This document shows, one piece after another, positions 1-8,080 of a DNA stretch of 24,791 nucleotides. The translations under genes and the position numbers were made by a program. Within the stretch, counting starts at the first letter, position 1. The number at the start of each line of letters is the position of its first letter. Origin of the DNA: JAKPQD01 sp029572965. Lineage in GTDB: Bacteria; Bacteroidota; Bacteroidia; Bacteroidales; DTGW01. Below the pieces are notes generated by a model. It did not search any database. It saw nothing but the letters and a program-made list of their open reading frames with translations, and had not been told where the DNA came from. The stretch lies in assembly GCA_035374585.1 (NCBI GenBank), contig DAOSPF010000053.1, forward strand, positions 1-24,791, given 5' to 3'.

Positions 1-26
1 GCAGCATTATCTGGTTACTTTTATGA

Positions 27-392
27 GTGTTTACACAATCTTTTTTATACTACCACTTAATCCTCCTGCTCGAAGATATGTATGATGCTGCTCTAAAAAT
101 AAAGCGCTATACAAAAGATATGGATTTTAGCTCGTTTGCAAATGATGATAAAACTATAGATGCAGTAATCCGCAATTTTGAAATCATTGGAGAAGCTGCG
201 AACCGTATTGCCCCTGATTATAAATTCAAAAATCCGGAGCTTGAGTGGAACCATTTAAAAGGCTTCAGAAACAGGATTGTTCATGAATATTTCGGAGTGG
301 ATTATGAAATTGTCTGGTCAATTATAGAGAATAACCTTGACAATTATATAGAATGGATAGAAGTCCTTTTAAATAAAGAGAAAAGTAATTAG
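27..392 (+). CDS. HepT-like (DUF86) toxin, possibly with a damaged 5' end
   Basis: A 121-residue protein resembling the HepT family, the HEPN-type RNase of the MntA/HepT (HEPN/MNT) toxin-antitoxin system. The body of the family is visible: KTIDAVIRNFEIIGEAA at about residues 42-58, then RNRIVHEY at 81-88, which fits the R-x4-H-x-Y RNase motif (R81, H86, Y88). In studied systems the MntA nucleotidyltransferase silences HepT by adding AMP to the motif tyrosine. No MntA is in the window; it could lie off the left edge. The only in-frame start is the GTG at 27, directly after a TGA at 24-26. The first ~10 residues do not look like a typical HepT N-terminus, so the 5' end may be frameshifted. The next ATG, at 78, would remove part of helix 1. 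The stop lies 3 bases from the convergent miaB stop. Family call is firm; start and activity are uncertain. Confidence 0.75.
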   Translation: MFTQSFLYYHLILLLEDMYDAALKIKRYTKDMDFSSFANDDKTIDAVIRNFEIIGEAANRIAPDYKFKNPELEWNHLKGFRNRIVHEYFGVDYEIVWSIIENNLDNYIEWIEVLLNKEKSN

Positions 393-395
393 AGC

Positions 396-1772
396 CTATT
401 CCACCACCTTACCTTTCAATGTAGCCTGTGTACAACCAGTAATTTCGACCATCACATAGTCGCCCGGGTTAAAGTTCATTTTAGGAAATACTACTACACT
501 ATTTTGCGAAGTACGGCCGTATAGCTCATTTTTCGATTTCTTTGAAACAGCTTCAACAAGAACCTCAAAGGTTTTGCCAATATCTTTCTTCTTATTTTCT
601 GCCGAAAGGGTATTTTGTAAATCTATAATCTCGGTGAGTCGCCTTGATTTAACATCTTCGGGAACATCATCAGTAAGGTTATCGGCAGCATAAGTGCCCG
701 GACGTTGCGAATATTTAAACATAAAGGCAGAATCATAACCCACCTCACGCATCAGCGAAAGGGTTTGCTGATGGTCTTGTTCTGTTTCGCCACAAAAACC
801 AGCTATCAGATCGGTAGATATGGTGCATTCTGGCATATAATGCTTGATAGCTGCTATACGTTGTAAATACCATTCGCGGGTATAACCTCGCTTCATGGCT
901 TGAAGAATGTTATTGCTTCCACTTTGCGCTGGCAGATGGATGTTGCGGCATATATTTTTGTACCTGGCCATAGTACGTAGTAAGTCATCGCTCAAGTCCT
1001 TGGGATGAGAAGTTGCAAAACGTACACGCAATTTCGGGTCAACCAATGCCACTAATTCTATAAGTTTTGGGAAAGTTATATTTGCTCCTGTTGATGATTT
1101 CCAGAGATACGAGTTGACATTTTGTCCAAGCAGCGTCACTTCTCTATACCCGGCATCAAAAAGGTTACGGGCTTCGTTGACAATGGTTTCGGGGTCGCGG
1201 CTGCGCTCTCCTCCCCTGGTGTAAGGCACTACACAATAGGCGCAGAAATTTTCGCACCCACGCATGATAGAAATAAAGGCAGTAACGTGGTTTTCGTCTA
1301 ACCTGACCGGGTTAATATCGGCATACGTTTCCTCGTGCGAAAGAATAACATTGGCAGCTCTCATGCCAGTTCCTGTTTTGGCTACCAGGACAGGCAAGTC
1401 GCGGTAAGCATCAGGCCCGGCAATAAGGTCAACTGCCTTTTCCTTCTCCAGCAATTGTTCTTTCATCCTTTCGGCCATACAACCAATAACCCCAACCTTC
1501 AATGCAGGTTTTTTGCGTTTTATGGCCCGTAACTCACGCAGACGTCCCAAGACACGTTGTTCGGCATTGTCACGTATCGAACAGGTATTGACAAGTATAA
1601 GGTCAGCCTCTGTAATGTCTTTGGTTACTGCAAAACCTTCTTTTTGCATAATGGCTACTACCACCTCGCTGTCATTAAAGTTCATTTGGCAGCCATACGT
1701 TTCAATATATATTTTATTGCCTGACGCTTTTGTATATTGGTGCGATACCTGCAATTGCCCCGGTTCAATCAT
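396..1772 (-). CDS. miaB: tRNA-2-methylthio-N6-dimethylallyladenosine synthase MiaB
   Basis: A 458-residue radical-SAM methylthiotransferase that converts i6A37 to ms2i6A37 in tRNAs reading codons that begin with U. The UPF0004 N-terminal domain has its three auxiliary-cluster cysteines at C28 (YGCQMN), C64 (NTCSIR) and C98 (GCMAER). The radical-SAM CxxxCxxC motif is C173-C177-C180 (RGCENFCAYC), followed by the PYTRGGERSR segment typical of MiaB rather than MtaB or RimO. A TRAM-like RNA-binding domain follows at about residues 390-458. Length is normal for the family and all iron-sulfur ligands are present. A Bacteroidota -7 box lies 20 bases upstream of the ATG. The gene appears to be transcribed alone and converges on the HepT-like gene. 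Confidence 0.97.
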   Translation of the reverse strand: MIEPGQLQVSHQYTKASGNKIYIETYGCQMNFNDSEVVVAIMQKEGFAVTKDITEADLILVNTCSIRDNAEQRVLGRLRELRAIKRKKPALKVGVIGCMAERMKEQLLEKEKAVDLIAGPDAYRDLPVLVAKTGTGMRAANVILSHEETYADINPVRLDENHVTAFISIMRGCENFCAYCVVPYTRGGERSRDPETIVNEARNLFDAGYREVTLLGQNVNSYLWKSSTGANITFPKLIELVALVDPKLRVRFATSHPKDLSDDLLRTMARYKNICRNIHLPAQSGSNNILQAMKRGYTREWYLQRIAAIKHYMPECTISTDLIAGFCGETEQDHQQTLSLMREVGYDSAFMFKYSQRPGTYAADNLTDDVPEDVKSRRLTEIIDLQNTLSAENKKKDIGKTFEVLVEAVSKKSKNELYGRTSQNSVVVFPKMNFNPGDYVMVEITGCTQATLKGKVVE

Positions 1773-1792
1773 GATTGTAAAATTTTGAGGTG

Positions 1793-1800
1793 CAAAGTTA
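1793..1800 (-). promoter_or_regulatory. Putative -7 promoter box of miaB
   Basis: On the minus strand this reads TAACTTTG, an exact match to the Bacteroidota -7 consensus TAnnTTTG, 20 bases upstream of the miaB ATG. The same ten-base context (TAACTTTGCA) recurs upstream of panD. No convincing -33 TTG at ideal spacing was seen. Confidence 0.5.
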
Positions 1801-1905
1801 TTCGAATTGGACAGATTTCTTGTCCAAAATTTTTTCCATTAACAAAAAGAGACTGCTTTGGTTCAAACAGCTTTATACCAAAAACATATTGATAAATAGC
1901 TGCAA

Positions 1906-1919
1906 GTCCCGTATGGGAC
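1906..1919. repeat. REP-like hairpin, left pair, member A
   Basis: Stem gtccc/gggac with four-base loop GTAT; one further A-T pair extends it to 1905-1920. It is the exact reverse complement of the hairpin at 2472-2485. It lies 70 bases beyond the transposase stop. Confidence 0.65.
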
Positions 1920-1957
1920 TATATATTGGTAGAAAAAGTATGTGAATAATTGTGTTA

Positions 1958-1975
1958 ACGTGCCTTTAGGTACGT
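1958..1975. repeat. REP-like hairpin, left pair, member B
   Basis: Seven-pair stem acgtgcc/ggtacgt with one G/T mismatch and loop TTTA. It begins 39 bases after hairpin A and ends 14 bases before the transposase stop codon. Its core CCTTTAGG resembles the reverse complement (CCGTTAGG) of the core at 2527-2534. Confidence 0.5.
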
Positions 1976-1988
1976 AATAATAACAATT

Positions 1989-2453
1989 TTAATAAACAAC
2001 TGGTTTGAAGATAAACCGCTGATCGTATTCTATTCCGAAAGCTTTCATATAATCCTCGTATTCTTCAATAAATGTTTTATTCTTATGATGAATTTCTTGT
2101 GTTTGTATGTAATTTATTACTTGTTCTGTTTGCGACTTCCCATAAGAAAAAGCCCCATAACCTTCTTGCCATGAAAATTTTCCCCGAATAAACTTTCTTT
2201 CATTAATCCATTTTGATGAATCACTTTTTAACTGCTGCATTAATTCAGATATAGATTCCGAGGGCCTCATACCAAAGAAAATGTGTAAATGATCCGGCAT
2301 GCCATTTATTGTTAGGAGTTTATGATGATGGTTTTGAATAATTCCAGTAATGTATTTATACAACTCATCTTTCCATTGCTTTCCAATAATACATTCACGA
2401 TTTTGCAGACTAAAAACAACTTGAATATGAATTTGAGTGTATGTATTTGCCAT
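1989..2453 (-). CDS. IS200-like / REP-associated HUH (Y1) transposase
   Basis: A 154-residue Y1 single-strand transposase of the Y1_Tnp family. The HUH metal-binding motif is H55-L-H57 in GMPDHLHIFFG. The likely nucleophile is Y115 in QVINYIQTQEIHHKNKTF, with the Q and HH that normally follow it on the same helix. The protein begins MANTYTQIHIQVVFSLQNR and ends in a FGIEYDQRFIFKP-like tail, both familiar in IS200-type transposases of Bacteroidota. Catalytic residues and length look complete, so the enzyme may be active. There is no TnpB partner. Hairpin A' at 2472-2485 is only 18 bases upstream of the start, so it could occlude expression or lie in the leader. Whether it moves itself, or acts on dispersed REP-like repeats as RAYTs do, cannot be decided from one copy. 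Confidence 0.9.
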   Translation of the reverse strand: MANTYTQIHIQVVFSLQNRECIIGKQWKDELYKYITGIIQNHHHKLLTINGMPDHLHIFFGMRPSESISELMQQLKSDSSKWINERKFIRGKFSWQEGYGAFSYGKSQTEQVINYIQTQEIHHKNKTFIEEYEDYMKAFGIEYDQRFIFKPVVY

Positions 2454-2471
2454 AATAATGATTTATATTTC

Positions 2472-2485
2472 GTCCCATACGGGAC
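2472..2485. repeat. REP-like hairpin, right pair, member A'
   Basis: Stem gtccc/gggac with loop ATAC, the exact reverse complement of the hairpin at 1906-1919. It lies 18 bases upstream of the transposase start codon. In the surrounding 2454-2681 stretch I see only this and the next hairpin, then AT-rich DNA without a recognisable gene. Confidence 0.65.
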
Positions 2486-2522
2486 TAATAACAATAAAAT
2501 AACAATATTACCAACAATATCC

Positions 2523-2538
2523 TGTTCCTAACGGAACA
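2523..2538. repeat. REP-like hairpin, right pair, member B'
   Basis: Six-pair perfect stem tgttcc/ggaaca with loop TAAC. It starts 37 bases after hairpin A', nearly the spacing of the left pair (38 bases between the stems). Confidence 0.6.
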
Positions 2539-2681
2539 AAATCAAATATAAGATAAATTCTTTTCACATTCAAAAAAGCAACTACCCCAATCAAACATAA
2601 ATTTTTGTTGCACAGATTTTTACAATAAATAAAAATAGAAAAGTATCATCCTGAACAAAAACAATAACCTTCAGCAAAAAA

Positions 2682-2873
2682 ATGATGGATGGCCACAAAT
2701 GGAAGCTTTTCTGCCTGATGTGCCGTTTTATTGGGTGGGGCTTGCTTTGTTTATTAACCGCAGGTATTGGTTTCTTGTGGTTAATACCTTATATGTATGT
2801 TAGTTTTGCCAGATTTTATGACGATGTGAGAGCAAGTTACGTAGCATGTTTATCAATAAAAAAGGCGCCTTAG
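2682..2873 (+). pseudogene. C-terminal remnant of a DUF975-type membrane protein
   Basis: The 63-residue frame contains HKWKLFCLMCRFIGWGLLC, then LTAGIGFLWLIPYMYVSFA and RFYDDV. This looks like the last transmembrane segment and tail of DUF975 family membrane proteins, which are normally several times longer. The sequence upstream of the ATG at 2682 shows no coding continuation, so the N-terminal part is missing. The stop codon (2871-2873) lies inside the loop and stem of the terminator, so the last residues (KKAP) are encoded by the terminator itself. This suggests a decayed fragment rather than a real short gene. A genuine small membrane protein remains possible. Confidence 0.55.
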
Positions 2874-2883
2874 GCGCCTTTTT
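2858..2883. terminator. Bidirectional intrinsic terminator
   Basis: Six A residues, then a perfect GGCGCC-tta-GGCGCC stem-loop, then five T residues. The A and T runs make it usable in both directions. It lies 15 bases past the susD stop and so most likely ends the minus-strand susCD transcript. It also overlaps the stop of the DUF975 remnant. Confidence 0.85.
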
Positions 2884-2897
2884 ATTTACATATCTTT

Positions 2898-4589
2898 TTA
2901 CCATCCGGGGTTTTGTTTTAAAACGTCGGAAGATAAACTGATTTCTGTTTCCGGGATAGGGAGGAACCCTCCGGTTTCAGGCCTGAAAGAAGCGTCATAC
3001 ATTTCATCTACGCCGCTGTTTTTAACAGGGATGTTGGTAACTTTTGCAAAAGCAGCCTCAGCATCATGCCAACGAAGAAGGTCAAAATAACGAACCCCTT
3101 CAAAAGCAAGCTCATGGCGACGTTCTTCTTTAATATTTTCTAAAGATGCAGGTTTTGAGGGCAATCCTACACGTGCCCTCACGCGGTCAAAATAAGCCTG
3201 GGCATTGGGGCCTCCTAATTCAGCTCCCATCAACAATATATCTGAAAAGCGCAAGATAATTTCGTCTTGTAAATTCCACAACTGGTTGTTGGTATTTGAA
3301 CCTGGAACGAGTATGGTAAATACCCCAACATAAGAAGCTCCTTGTTTAACCTGGAGTGATGTATATTTTTTATTCCACAGGCCAGTTTCATGCATACATT
3401 GGTTTGACCCCCAAACATATTTAGTTGACACATTACCTTCTTCGGGGTCGGTAACATCAATAATAGAGCCCTTTTTGCGAATATCACCATCTTCAAAGCT
3501 TTGGTTCAGTTGAGGATTAACAGGCCCGGCTCCCCAACCCTGGCTCCAAGGTACTAATCCTTCCTGAATCCTAAGCCCCATATACAAACAAACCTGATTG
3601 CTGTATGTCACTTTAGTCGGAAGGTTCCATCCTCCATGAGTCGAATATTTAATAGCAAACACAGTTTCTTTATTTTTTAGCTGTCCATTAGAGTCTTTTT
3701 CGCCAGCATCTCCAACCCAACTTAGGTTATTGTTGGTTGCATAAGGATATGAGTTAGGCATAGCCATGTTTACACATGAATAAGGCCAAAAGTTCCTAAA
3801 ATCAGGGGTCAAATCATGTCCACTATTGGCAATACAGTCATCTAACCAACTTATTACGTTAGCTTTTGTAACAGCGCCGCCTTCAGTCAAAGGCATCTCA
3901 GTTTTGTTGTAATAACCGGTGTAGAATAAAAAAATACGGGCCATCATCCCTTCAGCAGCCCATTTGGTAGCATGCCCGGCACGTTCAGAAGCAATGTTAT
4001 TAACATTTACGGTTTTCATAAGCTCTATTGCTTTTTTCATATCTGAAGCAATTTGAGCATATAATACTTCAGGTTTTGCCTGAGGTACAACGGCAAAAGC
4101 AGGGTCGGTAATTAAAGGGATATTGCCAAAAAACTTAGCTAAAGTAAAATGAAAATAAGCCCTGAGAAAATAAGCTTCGCCAAGATCCTGATTTTTATCA
4201 GCTTCATTGTCATACTTTGCCTGGCCAATACGATCAATAATTTTATTTACACGCAAGATGCCTTTATAATATTCTTGCCAAAGTGGATAATAATTGTCAG
4301 CCTGGCTATTGGTAAACTTGTCAAGGTCATGGAAAGTAATATCACCACTTCCGCCACCACCAAAGCAATCGTCTGAAAGTAAGTTGGCCATGACTGTAGG
4401 GTTTGAGGCCCCTCCATAAGAAGGTAATACAGAATAAGCGCCAGTTAATGCATCGGCAACATCCTGTGGGGTTTTATAAAAGTCTGCATCGGTTTTCAGG
4501 TACAATTGTTTTTGATCCAGAAAATCTTCACCACAGCCTGCTAAAAGCGATATTGCAGCTAAATAAAGTATATATTTAATTTTTTTCAT
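2898..4589 (-). CDS. SusD/RagB-like nutrient-binding outer membrane lipoprotein
   Basis: A 563-residue SusD-family lipoprotein, the surface lid that captures substrate for the SusC channel. The lipobox LLAGC gives an acylated Cys19 after the signal peptide MKKIKYILYLAAIS. The mature N-terminus GEDFLDQKQ is typical, and the TPR-type helices expected of the family include the GEAYFLRAYFHFTLAKFFG segment. The C-terminal SusD motif ERRHELAFEGVRYFDLLRWH is intact, as is the ending ETEISLSSDVLKQNPGW. The gene starts 32 bases after the susC stop on the same strand and shares its operon. The substrate cannot be inferred: no glycoside hydrolase, sulfatase, hybrid two-component system or sigma/anti-sigma pair is adjacent. 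Confidence 0.96.
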   Translation of the reverse strand: MKKIKYILYLAAISLLAGCGEDFLDQKQLYLKTDADFYKTPQDVADALTGAYSVLPSYGGASNPTVMANLLSDDCFGGGGSGDITFHDLDKFTNSQADNYYPLWQEYYKGILRVNKIIDRIGQAKYDNEADKNQDLGEAYFLRAYFHFTLAKFFGNIPLITDPAFAVVPQAKPEVLYAQIASDMKKAIELMKTVNVNNIASERAGHATKWAAEGMMARIFLFYTGYYNKTEMPLTEGGAVTKANVISWLDDCIANSGHDLTPDFRNFWPYSCVNMAMPNSYPYATNNNLSWVGDAGEKDSNGQLKNKETVFAIKYSTHGGWNLPTKVTYSNQVCLYMGLRIQEGLVPWSQGWGAGPVNPQLNQSFEDGDIRKKGSIIDVTDPEEGNVSTKYVWGSNQCMHETGLWNKKYTSLQVKQGASYVGVFTILVPGSNTNNQLWNLQDEIILRFSDILLMGAELGGPNAQAYFDRVRARVGLPSKPASLENIKEERRHELAFEGVRYFDLLRWHDAEAAFAKVTNIPVKNSGVDEMYDASFRPETGGFLPIPETEISLSSDVLKQNPGW

Positions 4590-4621
4590 ATTTCTAAAAT
4601 TTTATCATCAATTAAAACAGA

Positions 4622-7600
4622 TTAAAATTTAAGGCTCAACCCAACCATATAAGTTTGTGAAGAAGGATATAAGCCCAAATCAACACCCGAAGCCCATGAA
4701 TCAGGAGCATAACCAACCTCTGGGTCCATACCAATATAGTTGGTAAAAGTGTAAAGGTTTTTGACAGCAACATAAAGCTTAGCTTCAGTTAAAGGTAAAC
4801 TTTTGAAAAGATATTTAAAGTCATACCCAAAGGTAATGTTACTAATCCTGATAAAATCTGCATCCTCAATATAAATATCTGATATTTTGTCAGAAGCTGT
4901 ATTTAATAACCTTGGATAACGGTTTGATGTCCCGGCTCCATGCCAACGTTTCAAAATATCAGTAGTATAGTTTTGTTTAGGGCCATCAACAAACGACCTG
5001 TACGACATGGCTACCTGGTGCCCATATGCTCCATTGGCCGATGCCATAAAATAAAAACCTTTATACGAAGCATCTAACTGCAAACCAAGGATATAATCAG
5101 GATTGGGGTCTCCAATCATTGTTTTGTCCTTCTCATCAATGATGGTATCTCCATTAAGGTCAACATATCTTTGGTCTCCGGGTTTAATCTTGTTTACCAA
5201 TTGTCCTGTTTTCTTATCTACAGTATAATAAGTTGATTTGCCTCTTGTAAACGCTTCTACCTCGGCAGAATCCTGGAATACGCCATCGGTCTTGTATCCA
5301 TAAAAATAACCGATAGGATAATCAATTTGTGCCCGGTAACATTCAACGGTACCTTGACTTAATACATTTTTTGAACCATGAATGATACTGTCTGAGCTGT
5401 TCAATTGTGTTACACGGTTCTTGTTGTAAGCTATAGAAGCTGTAACCCCATATTTAAAATCTCCATCGCGGTCATTCCAACGAAGGGTAAACTCAACCCC
5501 TTTATTAGAAATTGTCCCACCATTAGAATAAGCTGCATTGGTACCGCCCATAGCTACGATTGGGGCCTGAACTAACCAATCTTTGGTTTCTTTATTATAG
5601 TAGTCAAATGTAAATTGCAGCTTATTGTTATATAAATACAAATCTAAGCCTAAGTCAGTCTGTTCCGATGTTTCCCAAGTGAGGTCGTAATTGGCAACAT
5701 GTTCAGGGTAACAACCGGCAGTACGGGCTGTTTTATCTGTTCCAAAGAAATAATCTGAACTATTGTCATAAGTTTGAGCAGCCAGGTATTGGAATTTACC
5801 ATTAGGCATATCCTGGTTCCCGTTTTGTCCCCAACTTGCTCGAAGTTTCAAACTACTTACTAAGTCTTTAGACCAATCCATAAAAGGTTCATTTGAAACT
5901 AACCAACCGGCAGATACTGAAGGGAAAGTACCCCAACGGTGTCCTTCAGGGAAGTTAGAAGAACCGTCAGCACGTAATACAAAAGTAAACATGTAGGTTT
6001 CTTTATAGTCATAAGATAAACGTCCAAAATATGACAAAAGGCCCCATCCATACTCATCTTTGCCAGTAATGGTAGTATAACTTGCATCTACAACAGGTAC
6101 GTTTTTAAGATAAGCATGTTCTGCATCCTGGAACAGGCTGTTTTCATTTTTCCCCTCTAAAGAAAGATTTTGTGTGTTTTTTGTCATTTCATTCCCTAAC
6201 AGGAATGTAAAATTATGTTGTCCAAGAGCCTGGTTGTATGTTGCCGTATTTGTCCATGTCCAGGTAAAACCTTCATACATGCTCTGGTTTACAACATCAC
6301 GGGTGGTAAATGTTTTTGAAGTCAAATAATATTTAGGTACCCACGAACGTGATGAGCCATACCAGTTTGAACCGGAAAAAGCAGACCTGAATATCAGGCC
6401 TTTTATAGGCTGTAACTCAGCAAAAGCACTTGCGTTGATATTATTATTGTCATTATAACTTGAATTGCAATTGTATTCCATAAGAGCAATAGGGTTGGCC
6501 TCTTCGAGGTTCCATTTTGTTGGAGGGGCATAATTCCCTACTGAATCATAAGCTCTCAAAATGGGGCTGGTAACAAGCATATTGTGCAAATCGTTCCAGT
6601 AAATATTGCCTGTGCGGAAAGTTGGTTTTTTGGTATTGGTAAATGTAAGGTTTTCACCGACAGTCAATATGGCATTGTTATTTTTTTCCCAAATAACCTG
6701 AGTTGTGTTCATACGCAGGTTGATACGTTTGTATTTATTGTTGGTTTGTTTTCCCAATACTCCTTCTTCGGTAAAATATGATGCCCCTAATGAATAGGTC
6801 GACTTTTTAGAGCCTCCCATAATATTCAAAGCATGACTTTGAGTAACCGCATTTTTGTTTTCAATTTCATCTACCCAATTGGTACCATTCCATTCTCCAC
6901 TCATGATTTTGTCATAATCAGGCACTAATGTTGCCCATTTATATGCTTTTTTGGCGTAACCAGCAGGATCGGTGTTGTAATTGGCTTCATCCATAATCTC
7001 CATATACTGCTTTGCATTAAGCATCTCAGGTTTTTTGTATATGTTTGATACTCCATAGTATCCATCATAGGTCACCACGGTTTTCATATCTTTTGCCCCA
7101 GTTTTGGTGGTAACCAAAACAACACCGTTGGCCGCACGTGAACCATAAATAGCTGATGAAGCAGCATCTTTTAGTACATCAATAGACTCGATATCTGAAG
7201 GGCTCAAATAATCAATATCGCCAACAGCTATACCATCAACAATATATAATGGTTTAGAATTCCCAATAGTACCAACACCACGAATATTAACCCTTGTACC
7301 TGCCCCGGGAAGACCGCTATTTTGAATGATAGTAACACCAGGGGTTATCCCTTTCAAAGCCTCTATAGGACTGTTGGTTTTAAGGGCCTGGATATTTTCT
7401 CCTGCGACATTCAGTGTTGCCCCGGTATTGAGTTTTTTCTTCTGAACTCCGTACCCGATAACCACTACTTCATTGAGTTCTTGTACATCCTCTTTCATTG
7501 TTACAGAAAAGCTTGTTTGTCCGCCTACGGGTATTTCCTGGCTCAAATAACCCACATACTTAAATTCAAGTGTTGCAGAGGCATCCGCTTTAATAGTAAA

Positions 7601-7810
7601 TTTGCCGTCCATATCAGAAACGGTTCCGGTAGTTGTACCTTTAATGATCACATTAACTCCAGGGAGCGGAGCACCACTGTTGTCAACAATAGTTCCACTG
7701 ATAGAACGTTCTTGTCCAAAAATTACTGCGCCCGAAAAAAGCAACAGTAATGAAAGCAGCACTGACTTTAACCGCCAGCCAGCCTTTTGCTTGTGCGAAG
7801 TTTTGTACAT
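4622..7810 (-). CDS. SusC/RagA family TonB-linked outer membrane transporter
   Basis: A 1062-residue TonB-dependent transporter. Domains in order: signal peptide (about 1-32, ending GAVIFGQ); carboxypeptidase-D-like regulatory domain (about 36-105, with GAPLPGVNVIIKGT); a TonB-box region ELNEVVVIGYG (111-121); plug domain (about 125-240, with the SusC signature VNIRGVGTIGNSKPLYIVDG and then SAIYGSRAANGVVLVTTK); then the beta-barrel to the end, closing in YMVGLSLKF with a C-terminal aromatic as expected for BAM-assembled barrels. It is full length. It is the first gene of the two-gene susC-susD operon. The lack of an N-terminal STN-type signalling domain fits the absence of a FecI/FecR pair nearby. 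Confidence 0.97.
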   Translation of the reverse strand: MYKTSHKQKAGWRLKSVLLSLLLLFSGAVIFGQERSISGTIVDNSGAPLPGVNVIIKGTTTGTVSDMDGKFTIKADASATLEFKYVGYLSQEIPVGGQTSFSVTMKEDVQELNEVVVIGYGVQKKKLNTGATLNVAGENIQALKTNSPIEALKGITPGVTIIQNSGLPGAGTRVNIRGVGTIGNSKPLYIVDGIAVGDIDYLSPSDIESIDVLKDAASSAIYGSRAANGVVLVTTKTGAKDMKTVVTYDGYYGVSNIYKKPEMLNAKQYMEIMDEANYNTDPAGYAKKAYKWATLVPDYDKIMSGEWNGTNWVDEIENKNAVTQSHALNIMGGSKKSTYSLGASYFTEEGVLGKQTNNKYKRINLRMNTTQVIWEKNNNAILTVGENLTFTNTKKPTFRTGNIYWNDLHNMLVTSPILRAYDSVGNYAPPTKWNLEEANPIALMEYNCNSSYNDNNNINASAFAELQPIKGLIFRSAFSGSNWYGSSRSWVPKYYLTSKTFTTRDVVNQSMYEGFTWTWTNTATYNQALGQHNFTFLLGNEMTKNTQNLSLEGKNENSLFQDAEHAYLKNVPVVDASYTTITGKDEYGWGLLSYFGRLSYDYKETYMFTFVLRADGSSNFPEGHRWGTFPSVSAGWLVSNEPFMDWSKDLVSSLKLRASWGQNGNQDMPNGKFQYLAAQTYDNSSDYFFGTDKTARTAGCYPEHVANYDLTWETSEQTDLGLDLYLYNNKLQFTFDYYNKETKDWLVQAPIVAMGGTNAAYSNGGTISNKGVEFTLRWNDRDGDFKYGVTASIAYNKNRVTQLNSSDSIIHGSKNVLSQGTVECYRAQIDYPIGYFYGYKTDGVFQDSAEVEAFTRGKSTYYTVDKKTGQLVNKIKPGDQRYVDLNGDTIIDEKDKTMIGDPNPDYILGLQLDASYKGFYFMASANGAYGHQVAMSYRSFVDGPKQNYTTDILKRWHGAGTSNRYPRLLNTASDKISDIYIEDADFIRISNITFGYDFKYLFKSLPLTEAKLYVAVKNLYTFTNYIGMDPEVGYAPDSWASGVDLGLYPSSQTYMVGLSLKF

Positions 7811-7869
7811 AGTTGATTGATTTAATTAGTAATTGTTAGTTTGTTAAAATTAACATTTTTTTACAATGG

Positions 7870-7877
7870 CAAATCTA
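7870..7877 (-). promoter_or_regulatory. Putative -7 promoter box of the susCD operon
   Basis: The minus strand reads TAGATTTG, matching TAnnTTTG, 59 bases upstream of the susC ATG. A possible -33 TTG on the same strand lies at 7894-7896, 16 bases further upstream, slightly close for the usual spacing. Confidence 0.45.
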
Positions 7878-8080
7878 AAAAAAACTACCTGTCCAAGGTT
7901 GCCTTGTCCTTTGTTTTTTAAAGAAGTTAACAATATGTACAGTATTTTTTTACCAAATATTTCCATTTTTATAATGATATAAATACTGATACCAAGATAA
8001 TTACTTTAAAAATTATCACTGTTGTCCCGTAAAATAAAAGATACTTATAAATACTACGTAATATCGTTGAATAGAAACTG

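Larger units (their letters stand above)
1906..2538 (-). mobile_element. IS200-like/RAYT-type element: HUH transposase with hairpins on both sides
   Basis: The transposase gene (1989-2453) sits between two pairs of short hairpins. On the left are 1906-1919 (gtccc-gtat-gggac) and 1958-1975 (acgtgcc-ttta-ggtacgt, one mismatch). On the right are 2472-2485 (gtccc-atac-gggac) and 2523-2538 (tgttcc-taac-ggaaca). The first hairpin of each side is the exact reverse complement of the other. The second hairpins share the core CCnTTAGG when one is reverse-complemented. Subterminal hairpins recognised by a Y1 HUH enzyme are the hallmark of IS200/IS605 elements and of REP-associated transposases. The exact cleavage sites cannot be fixed from one copy, so the boundaries are approximate. 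Confidence 0.6.

Noticed and set aside
1335..1788. Plus-strand open frames opposite miaB
   Set aside because: They mirror conserved miaB codons; composition is not protein-like and no family is recognised.
2312..2531. Small open frames on both strands around the transposase start
   Set aside because: They read through the hairpins and through transposase codons in other frames without protein-like features.
7322..7820. Plus-strand open frames opposite the start of susC
   Set aside because: They are antisense to well-conserved SusC plug and regulatory domains and show no protein-like motifs.
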